A stretch of DNA of 64,000 nt, taken from positions 1-64,000 of the forward strand of contig JAVYIG010004988.1 of assembly GCA_035222895.1 (NCBI GenBank). Direction: 5' to 3'. The position numbers and the translations under genes were made by a program. The notes beneath the pieces are model-generated. The model did no database searches. It worked only from the letters and a program-made list of their open reading frames with translations, and was not told where the DNA came from. This document shows positions 55,720 to 64,000 of the stretch, one piece after another (position 1 is the first letter of the stretch; the number at the start of each line of letters is the position of its first letter). The DNA comes from Strongylocentrotus droebachiensis. Taxonomy: Eukaryota; Echinodermata; Echinoidea; Camarodonta; Strongylocentrotidae.

Positions 55720-57735
55720 CTTAGAGAAAAGTTTACGAACAATGATTAAAAATCAAAATCTCAGAAAACTATATTGGATGGGCTTTCATCGCTATATACG
55801 GAACAATGTCAGGTAGGTTTTCCTCTCGCGGCGTCAAACTAGTAAGTGATAGTATTGCATTGATTCGTTAAAGACGGTGAAGTACCACAATGATTGTATG
55901 ACCATAGTCTGCATTCGATGATATAGTTCCTGTCTTCCTGAAATCGATGGTGTATAACGGAAATAACGTCTTGGAGCAGGTTATCGTAATTTTTATAAGA
56001 GTGTCTTTATATATTTTGTTGATGTTTGTTAAATGACGAAAAATAAATGCAATACAATACAATACAATACAAAGAGTGCGTGTACCGGGTTGCGCCGATT
56101 TGAAGAAGGAACATTTTGTCATAAAACCTCGTCACGACACATCATCGAAATACCTATTTTTCATCATGTTTTGTCACTATAATGTCGTAGTATTACTTTC
56201 ATTTCGTGTGCTAGGTTCACGATATACATGTATTGTAAAGTGAATGACATTTTCACTTTGCTTGAATCGTACCTCCAGATATCGATGATCAGTGATAGCA
56301 AACGCATTTTGTCAAGATCATTTCGATTCTGATGTCGAATATATTTCTAACGATGACCTCAATACGAGTCCCAGGGATCTCAGTCAAATATAAATACTGT
56401 TTAGATACGTGACCAAAAAATGCGTATAAAGGGGTGTTTTTAATTGGACATTAAGGGGTACAAAAACGTCCATTTTGGGCCATTTTCAAGAAAAAGGGTA
56501 CTTTTTCAAAATGATTCAAAATCCTGCTGTACGCGGATGTATATGTGTATAGGGCTATTTTCTAGCCCTCGTGGTTTGTTCTAGTGTGGCCGACAGCCGC
56601 GAGAGAGTCATGTAGCTTATCTAGCGCAAGTCGGTTTGAAACGATCTTATGATCTTCAGTAGATCAATATCGATGCCAACGATACCGACCCAGACCTAAC
56701 CAAGTCTCATGCCTCTATGTAGCTGGTCCCTTATATTTTGTTTTTGTATAGTAGAATAGTATTACTGTGCACTGTACATTGTGTACCTTTTGTAAACACT
56801 ACATGTACTTTTTAAAAGAAGATCAAATTTGAAATGTGATTCATTTTTTTCTTCGAAGAAAGGACTTATGACGGCTGTGCATTAAACCCATTTGGAAGTG
56901 TAGGCTAAAGGTTGATGCTATTGATTCTCTATTGAAATAAAAATTAATGTTTACTTTGTGAATTTCACATCAGAAGCGCAATTTGATTTATTTTACATTG
57001 CCAACAACTTAAATCGTAATCCATATTGCACTTCAAAATGCTCAAGGGTTGCAATTCTACAATACTTGTTTAGGAGTACACTTTTTTGAAAAACCCGTTT
57101 AGGGTGTGAAATCGGGGAAAAACCACGCGAAATCCTCATTTAGGGTGTATTTTGGTTTAAGAAGAAATCCTCGTTTAGGGGGTGTCTGGAAAACCTGTGG
57201 TCACGCATGCTTACAGTTTTTCTACATGACTGAGACCCCCGGGTACGAATCCCAGTCATGATCCTCTGTTAATCATCTTGGTGATGAATTAGTCTAAAAA
57301 CACTTCTGTAATGCGCCGAAAATCACGTTTCGTCATGCCTGAAGTTCCGCGTAGCGGCAGAGCGAGGTTCCAAACATTTTATCGCAGGAAAAAAAAAGAT
57401 ACCCAAAATGTTGAAGAAAGCTAGAACTTCATATTTTTATCTCGTTTGTTAATAAAAAACGATATGGCAACCGGTCAATATACTCTGCCCTCTTGAGTCT
57501 ATATGTGTTAAGACTTCAGCCTACTTGACAATGAAATAACACTTGTATTGAAGTGGATCCATCAATGCCACCATACAAACTATTACTATCACTTAGAAGC
57601 CTAACGAAGTCAAGATTGTATAGAAAGAACCTTGTCAATATTCTTATTTGTATCCGGCAAGATGCTTGGTTTTGATATTATGACTTACATTGACACTTTC
57701 TCTCGTGTTTTTCTGTAAGTACTTCCTTGTTAAGC
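55720..57735. repeat. 5' flank block R3, copy 2
   Basis: Matches 48736-50666. A 92-bp insert at 55982-56073, ending in (AATAC)n, looks like a LINE 3' tail. Homology to the gene-cluster blocks stops at about 57735 ('CTTCCTTGTTAAGCAGGGCTC'), which marks the right end of the duplicated cluster. No gene seen. Confidence 0.75.
56404..57210. mobile_element. TTA-flanked MITE, diverged sister
   Basis: Homolog of 49339-50119 with the right end TGGTCACGCATGC intact and the left end changed to GATACGTGACCA. Present in both R3 blocks, so older than their duplication. Confidence 0.6.
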
Positions 57736-57794
57736 AGGGCTCCCACTTAGCCCAGTTGGAACCTCGAGATGTGGCGAGCTGGCGCGATCTTATG

Positions 57795-57965
57795 GCAAGC
57801 CGTTTTATCATTAAAACATATTTCTTGATATCAAGAAATCAATTCTTGATATCAAAAAATAATTTTACGTTGTAAAGCAATGGTAATTCTTGATATCAAG
57901 AATTCGATTTCGTGGTATCAAGAATTCGATTTCGTAATATCAAGAAATATGTTTTAATGGTATAC
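57795..57965. repeat. Cluster of TTGATATCAA palindromes
   Basis: Five copies of CTTGATATCAAG or close forms, separated by 'AATTCGATTTCGT.' spacers. The outer parts 'CATTAAAACATATTT' (57810 on) and 'AAATATGTTTTAATG' (57945 on) are inverted, so the whole folds back. Non-coding and MITE-like. Confidence 0.75.
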
Positions 57966-58074
57966 TTTTCGCTTGGAGGTTTCCCTTTTGAAGGTGCCCC
58001 TTTTTTTTCTCTAGAAAGTGCCATTTTTTTGGTTGGAGCCCCCCCCCCCACACTTTGAAAGACGCTCCGTCGCA

Positions 58075-58118
58075 CCTGATTTGCACCGTTGATCTACGCT
58101 GGTTTCCCTCAATTCCTA
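58075..58118 (-). pseudogene. Relic of a receptor cytoplasmic tail
   Basis: About 45 bases ('TTGATCTACGCTGGTTTCCC' and neighbours) match the stretch of the receptor genes that codes the LRETSLDQRSAD linker between tyrosine modules (5500-5545 in copy 1), with about seven differences. Nothing else of a gene is recognisable around it. Probably a fragment of a seventh copy. Confidence 0.5.
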
Positions 58119-58119
58119 T

Positions 58120-58564
58120 GGCCCGATCACACATAGACGACGCACGGCCGGCGCTTTGAAAATCCGAAAAAGTCGTGAGCCCGACTTTTGTCAGGATTTG
58201 AGAGAAGCTAGCGAGCTACACCGAATGCATAGCGTGTTGCTAGCGCGCTGCGCGTATACAGGGCGTGTGCTCCGCGTATGTCTGGCGTTGGTCTAGCGCG
58301 CTCCGCGCATGTCTGGCGTCCTTTTGGCGTGTACATTCATGCGTCGAGCTCCGCGCACACTTTTGAGCATGCTCAAAAAATCAGGACGCACACAGCGAAT
58401 GACGACGAATGCATAGCGTTGGTCCAGCGTTCGTGCATTGCGCTCGACGAACAAGTAACGAATGATGACGCACACCTAGCGAACGACAACGCACTGGCCA
58501 AAATTGAAAATGTCCATTGCGCTGGCCGTGCGTCCCCCAGGCGTGCCCTATATGTGACCAGGCC
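58120..58564. mobile_element. GC-rich MITE with inverted ends
   Basis: Ends GGCCCGATCACACATAG and CTATATGTGACCAGGCC are inverted, followed inward by ACGCACGGCC.GCGC on both sides. The interior is CpG-rich with short repeats of 'GCGCTCCGCGCATGTCTGGC'. No clear target duplication. The reading frames inside on both strands are not genes. Confidence 0.6.
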
Positions 58565-58835
58565 TTTCAAGGGTGACTAAATTACAAATTCATGTTGACT
58601 TTTGTTGATCTGTAATACTGTATACATCACATATCTTTCGACTTTCTTCATATATTTTATATTACTTTTTTTCTACCTGCTAAGCTCCATCCAGTCATTA
58701 ATCAGTCAGCTAGATGAACAAAAGACATTGGTAATTCCCTTCCCATCAACTGATCACCTGTTCACAAAAGACAGTGGTATTTCCTCCCCCACTCAGTACC
58801 TTATTGCATTAGCATTGCATGTTTTTATAACTATA
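58565..58835. other. Unique AT-rich spacer
   Basis: No repeat shared with the rest of the window and no convincing exon. The open frame at 58602-58871 is AT-rich, with no recognisable domain. Confidence 0.5.
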
Positions 58836-59278
58836 AGGCCTAAAATAAAAAATTGTTGTATTGCCCTTTAGGTGCCAAAACATGGGTCGGTCGGTCGGTA
58901 AACATTTTTTTTTGTCGCCCTCTTTGGACCGATATTTTTCAGTTTTTAATGCTTTAATACATGTGTTTCAGAGTCATCATTCCATTCATATCTTTTTCAC
59001 CTCATAATAATCCATGGTTTGCAATGTTGTGTTAAGACAATACTCTGTGCTTTCCTGCTCACGAATTTGGTTTTCAACTACCTGTAAAACTTGCTAGCAA
59101 TGTGAAGTTTGTTTGGAATAATTTGATTTTATGAATTTATATCCTTTTATTTATTAATACAAAACATTCTAAAAAAAAACGGTTTAAAAAAAAAAACTTT
59201 TTTAAAATGCCGACCGTAGATTTTCAGATTTTTGGGTCGGTCGCAAAGGGCAATACAGCAAGTTTTTATTTTAGGCCT
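58836..59278. mobile_element. 443-bp MITE with AGGCCTAAAATAAAAA ends
   Basis: Inverted ends: AGGCCTAAAATAAAAA then TTGT.GTATTGCCCTTT on the left, with the complement on the right. Inner 'GGGTCGGTCGGT' and 'TGGGTCGGTCGC' occur toward opposite ends. Target duplication unclear. No coding capacity. Confidence 0.7.
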
Positions 59279-59415
59279 AATACCCCATTGAAACCCTTCT
59301 TTTCATGGTGTTGCTTGGGGATTTCTGACATAGCAACTGCTTAAAATGTAATTGAATTTTGTGAGTGAGCATTGTATAAAAACGTTCAATGCTAATACTC
59401 TCTGACAATCATATA

Positions 59416-59555
59416 GGGGACTTTTAGATTTGCACAACGGAGAACGTGGACTGCCCTTTTAAGGCAATGTAACGTCCTTTTAAGGCACTGGCAGTGACCT
59501 CACATTGCCTTAAAAGGGCAGTCCACGTTCTCCGTCGTGCAAATCTAAAAGTCCC
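59416..59555. repeat. 140-bp near-perfect hairpin flanked by TA
   Basis: Arms of about 55 bases (GGGGACTTTTAGATTTGCAC on the left) with one or two mismatches and a loop of about 30 bases. TA on each side (59414-59415, 59556-59557). A compact MITE or small foldback. An inner copy of CCTTTTAAGGCA lies in the loop. Confidence 0.92.
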
Positions 59556-59589
59556 TACTATCAGTTACTAGTACGCCTCGAGAGGAAAA

Positions 59590-60130
59590 CTGCGAGGTCT
59601 ATTTAGGTTTTTCGAGTTTATTTTGTGGTAGTCCACGTCTTCAAATTTCATATGAGTCATATTTGACGCAATTTCAAAGTCGTTCTACGGCAATTATAAC
59701 CCTTCTCAAGAACCCCCCCCCCCATGTTAACCTATCATGGGCGAGCTGAGTTGTTTATTTCCGTGGAATGCGCATGCGCAGTTTTGACCAAAGGACAAAT
59801 CGCCTTATCAACAAAAAGGAGGTTATATTGCTACAAATTAATGCAAGGTCTCCTTAGGTTTACGAGTTCATGGTATGGACCATATCATATGGTAGTCCAT
59901 GTATCCCAATTTCATACTAATCTGAATTTACATCCTTTGAAAGAGATTCTAGGGGTAGCATAATCATTCTTTTTGAAGGCCAAAAGTACCCATATTACTG
60001 CAAATTCATGGACAGTCTTCTCACCTTTTGGAATCTCTCTATGTTTGTCCATGTCTTTAAATTGTATTTAAATTCAATTTCACAGCCTTTCAAGGAAATT
60101 TTTAGGGTAGGATAATTACTCTTAAAAGAA
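59590..60130. repeat. Three diverged ~170-bp tandem repeats
   Basis: Each has a 'gagTT.AtggTAGTCCAtGT.TTcAAATTTCATA' core followed by a stretch ending 'GGGTAG.ATAAT'. Cores near 59630, 59890 and 60045. Heavily diverged and non-coding. The open frame at 59724-59963 overlaps them. Confidence 0.5.
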
Positions 60131-60929
60131 TAGTCTTTGTGTTTTAGCCTATGGCAGTTGAAATATTTCCACATTTTTGCAGATCATTGAACGAAGTTCT
60201 TGTACAATACAACATTCTTAGAAACAGAGACAAAGCATACTCATATTTGTTTATAATATAGTTCTATTTTATTTTCAATAAATTAACATTCTATTGCCTA
60301 TTTAAGATACCAAGCATCATTTTAAATTACAAATGTATTATCAATTATCATCTTTTCATTTCAAATGTAATAATTATCACTACTGATCAATATTTTTCAA
60401 TTTGAAAGCTAGTTTGACAGAGTGGTATGATATATAACAGTTCTACATTGCATATTCAACATAATTATATTGTCGATACTTACTAAATTAAAACATACAC
60501 ACATTTGATGCGTAAGTAATGTGCCGCTAATGTAACTTAATCATCATCCAATTTTCTTGCGGGGTAATGTATAATGGCATGGTATTTTACCGCCATCGCT
60601 ACCACGTACATAGAGCGATTTCCGATTCCTGTATAAAATCATCATCACGCGCGCGTCATGCAGTTGGCGATGCATTGTGGGAGATGGCTGTCGACACATA
60701 GGGATATTATGAATAGCAGATGGTTTTATAGGTTAATATGAAGTAGTGTCATGCCTTTATTCAAGAAATAAAGTTATATTGAAGAGCAGGAAGAGTACCA
60801 GCTACATCCTTGAATAATGAAAAATTATCAAAATGTTGCAATTCTTTTCATATAGCATCGATAAACATAAACTGATTGTCTAAATAACTTTCAAATAATG
60901 AAAGTATACTTGTCATTGATCTTCACGAG
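60131..60929. other. Unique AT-rich sequence
   Basis: No gene, long repeat or clear element seen. A CpG patch 'CATCACGCGCGCGTCATGCAG' lies near 60643-60663. Confidence 0.5.
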
Positions 60930-63783
60930 CAGGGGCGTCGCTAGACCTTTTTCAGTGGGGGGTGTAGAGGCCAACGATTACCGACAAAACTAGCCACCGA
61001 TTACCGACAAAATTAAATGTCCAATATCTACAAATTCAACCCTATAAATCTGGGGCCGAAGGCTAAATTGTTTTTCCTATGGACTATCTATAGTACTTGC
61101 ATATGCGCAAAATTGTCATTTTCCTCGACGACATAAATATACGAATTATTTCTTCAATTTAGTCAGCATCATAGCTATATATTTCAATGCAGGCGCGGAG
61201 CTAGGATCTTATTTTAGGGAGGGGCGGTAGTGAGTAAGAGAATCACTTAAAAGCGCGTTCATTAGGGGGGGTGTGGATGATGGGCCTCCCGCGCAAAGCG
61301 CGGAAGCTTAAACGTTTTCTTAAATTATCAGGAAAAGAAGACGATTAATTGAACCGTTTTCGACTGGTAATCCTTGGCTGAATGAAGTCCCCCCCCCCCC
61401 TCCCGCGCAAAGCGCGAAAGCTTTGACGTTTCATTAAATTATTATAAAAAAGAAGACGATTTGCTGTACCGTTCTCGACTGTTTATCCTTTTCTGAATTC
61501 AGTTCCCCCTACCGCGCAAAGCGCGGAAGCTTTGACGTTTCATTAAATTATGAGAATAAGCAGACGATTCGGTGTACTGTTCTCGACTCTTAATCCTTGT
61601 CTGAATTCAGTTTCTCCCCCTCCCGCGCGAAGCGCGGAAGCTTTGACGTTTCATTAAATTATGAGAAAAAGCAGACGATTCGGTGTACTGTTCTCGACTC
61701 TTAATCCTTATCTGAATGAAGCTTCCTCCCTCCCGCGCGAAGCGCGGAAGTTTTGACTTTCCATCAAATTATTAGAGAAAGAAGACGATTCGTCGTACCG
61801 TTTTCGACTCTTAAAAAGCCCTATTCATCTGAATTCAGTTTCCCCCTCTCGCGCGAAGCGCGAAAGCTTTGACGTTTCCTCAAATTATTAGAGAAAGAAC
61901 ACGATACGTTGTATCGTTTTCGACTCTTAATAAGCCCTTTTAATTTTGTCTGAATTCAGTTTCCCCCTCTTGCGCGAAGCGCGGAAGCTTTGACGTTTCC
62001 TTAAATTATTAGAGAAAGAACACGATACGTTGTACCGTTTTCGACTCTTAATAAGCCCTTTTAATTTTGTCTGAATTCAGTTTCCCTCTCTTGCGCGAAG
62101 CGCGGAAGCTTTGACGTTTCCTTAAATTATTAGAGAAAAAAGACGATTCGTCGTACCGTTCTCGACTCGTGTAAATGAAGTTTTCGCCTTCCGCGCAAAG
62201 CGCGGAATTTTTGGCGTTTCATTAAATTATGAGAAAAAGCAGACGATTCGGTGTACTGTTCTCGACTCTTAATCCTTATCTGAATGAAGCTTCCTCCCTC
62301 CCGCGCGAAGCGCGGAAGTTTTGACGTTTCATTAAATTATTAGAGAAAGAAGACGATTCGTCGTACCGTTTTCGACTCTTAAAAAGCCCTATTCATCTGA
62401 ATTCAGTTTCCCCCTCTCGCGCGAAGCGCGAAAGCTTTGACGTTTCCTCAAATTATTAGAGAAAGAACACGATACGTTGTACCGTTTTCGACTCTTAATA
62501 AGCTCTTTTAATTTTGTCTGAATTCAGTTTCCCTCTCTTGCGCGAAGCGCGGAAGCTTTGACGTTTCCTTAAATTATTAGAGAAAGAAGACGATTCGTCG
62601 TACCGTTCTCGACTCGTGTAAATGAAGTTTTCGCCTTCCGCGCGAAGCGCGGAATTTTTGACGTTTCATCATAATATAGAGAAAGGAAGACGATTCATCG
62701 TACCGTTTTCGAATCTTATTAAGCCCTATTCATCTGAATTCAGTTTCCCCCTCTCGCACGAAGCGCGAAATCTTTGACGTTTCCTCAAATTATTAGAGAA
62801 AGAACACGATTCGTTGTACCGTTTTCGACTTTTAATAAGCCCTATTTGTCTGAATTCAGTTTCCCACTCTCGTGCGAAGCGCGGAAGCTTTGACGTTTCC
62901 TTAAATTATTAGAGAAAGAATACGATTCGTTGTACCGTTCTCGACTCGTCTAAATGAAGATTCCCCTTCCGCGCGAAGCGCGGAATTTTTGGCGTTTCAT
63001 CACAATTATAAAGAAAGGAAGACGATTCGTCGTACCGTTGTTGACTCTTAAACCTTGTTTGAATTTAGTTTCCCCGAAAATTTTAAACCTCTGATTTCTT
63101 TAGCTGACATTATAGGATATTATACAAGTATTGTAGTTGTAGTCACTCTCGAAGTCGTCACAGCGGAAAAGAAGTCACAGTTCGTAGGGAAAAAAACTTG
63201 TCGGCCGACCGACAATATACATCTCACCGACAAACTTCTGCATTGATATAGTACACGAGGATCGAGCAAGAATACCGACACAGCTGACCCGACACAGCAA
63301 CATATTTACCCGTGTCTTTCTTGCTCCCTCGACGAGACTACTCCACCCCAAAACCCCCTTCTCTCTTTTACTCCCACTTCTCAGGCTCTTACCTTCCCTC
63401 TCTCTCCTCTCTTTCATCCCCCGTTTCTTTTGTTTCCCTTTCACTCTTTTTTCTTTTTCTTTCTTTTCCTTTCTTTCCTCTCCTCCCTCTTTTTCTTTTT
63501 TCTCTTTCTTTTTTCTCTTTTCTTTCCTTTCTTTTCCTTTCTTTCCTTTCTTTTCCTTTCTTTCTTTTCTTTTCCTTTTCTTTTTTTCTTTTCTTTTCCT
63601 TTTCTTTTTTTCTTTTCTTTCCCTCTCTTTTTTCCCTCTTTTTTTTTCCCTCTCTTTTTTCCCTCTCTTTTTTCCCTCCCCCTTTTCTTTTTTTTCCCGA
63701 CGGCAGCGCAATTTTACCGACAATATCCTGACAGGTGGGGGGGTGTCGCACCCCCCCACACCCCCCCTTTGGCGACGCCCCTG
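60930..63783. mobile_element. 2.85-kb hAT-like composite element carrying satellite A
   Basis: Exact 8-bp target duplication TTCACGAG (60922-60929 and 63784-63791). Identical 12-bp inverted ends CAGGGGCGTCGC / GCGACGCCCCTG. The body is mostly the satellite A array. A C/T-rich tract (63320-63700) and repeated 'ACCGACAA' words lie near both ends. No transposase is encoded, so it must move in trans, if at all. The open frames in the C/T tract are low-complexity. Confidence 0.92.
61285..63050 (+). repeat. Satellite A array, about 16 monomers
   Basis: Monomer of 102-123 bp: 'TTTGACGTTTC.T.AAATTAT', 'AGACGATTCGTCGTACCGTT', 'TCGACTCTTAAT', 'CTGAATTCAGTTTCCCCCTC', then the hairpin CCGCGCGAAGCGCGG. 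The order of variant monomers repeats with a period of about 570 bp (61658 and 62231 both start GAGAAAAAGCAGACGATTCG), so the array has a higher-order structure. Confidence 0.95.
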
Positions 63784-64000
63784 TTCACGAGATGATAACT
63801 ATGAGGACCTAATAGATATTCGTGGTTTAATTCAAAATTTATAATGATTGCCTATAAATTAATCGGAAAGTAAATAAAATTATAATGCAAATTGCGAAAT
63901 CGAATAATGTCCTTAATTGATGATTGTTAATATTGTTTATAAGTGTATAATGCTGTAATAAAACGATACGTTACAATACTTCATTTTTATAATACATTTA
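63784..64000. other. AT-rich sequence at the right edge
   Basis: Begins with the second target-site copy TTCACGAG and continues the sequence interrupted at 60929. No gene or repeat seen. Confidence 0.6.

Noticed and set aside
61285..63050. CRISPR-like regular array.
   Set aside because: Whole monomers repeat with no unique spacers, and the context is an animal genome. It is a satellite.
63175..63795. Lys/Glu/Arg-rich frame of about 190 codons and its complements.
   Set aside because: Low-complexity C/T tract inside a mobile element.

Overview
This window is animal nuclear DNA, AT-rich and crowded with mobile elements. It has no operons, Shine-Dalgarno sites or dense coding. The mix of LINE tails ending in ATT repeats next to 'GCGCTATATAA', hAT-type repeats with G-runs, a Penelope-like element and Ig-domain receptors suggests a marine invertebrate deuterostome, perhaps an echinoderm. 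That placement is inference; nothing here fixes the species.

The core is a cluster of six related genes, all on the minus strand and each a single uninterrupted exon: copy 1 (5116-6573), copy 2 (16676-18286), copy 3 (30124-31566), copy 4 (35240-36718), copy 5 (47324-48735, broken) and copy 6 (54490-55719). Each encodes a type I membrane receptor: signal peptide, V-type Ig domain, second Ig-like disulfide domain, Ser/Thr-rich stalk, one membrane span, and a long tail with many tyrosines. Several tail tyrosines match the inhibitory ITIM consensus. The copies differ mainly in the CDR-like loops of the first domain and in the number of ITIM modules in the tail (0 to 5 consensus hexamers). I do not recognise a named family. 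By architecture it parallels vertebrate paired and inhibitory immune receptors, and it is the best candidate here for an undescribed system.

The genes sit in duplicated blocks. The 3' flank exists in a long form L (beside copies 1, 2, 3, 5) and a short gene-proximal form S (beside copies 1, 4, 6). The 5' flank exists in three forms: R1 (copies 1, 3), R2 (copies 2, 4) and R3 (copies 5, 6). The two sides disagree about relatedness, which points to block duplication plus unequal exchange or conversion.

Because paralogous blocks act as empty-site controls, many insertions can be delimited to the base. They include hAT-like elements with 8-bp target duplications (27419-27561, 51242-51547, 20119-21883, 60930-63783), a TTAA-flanked piggyBac-type MITE (34069-34435), a TA-flanked Tc1/mariner-type element with long inverted repeats (50669-52394) carrying two nested insertions, Penelope-like fragments with a hammerhead-ribozyme-like motif (39406-39919, 51753-52013), a TA-flanked element packed with AP-1-type TGA(G/C)TCA sites (23648-25013), and a LINE fragment coding for endonuclease and reverse transcriptase (41618-44330). 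Two satellite families lie inside or beside such elements at both ends of the window.

Right of about 57735 the duplicated cluster ends. The rest is unrelated repeats, a short receptor-tail relic (58075-58118), and a 2.85-kb satellite-filled hAT-like element.
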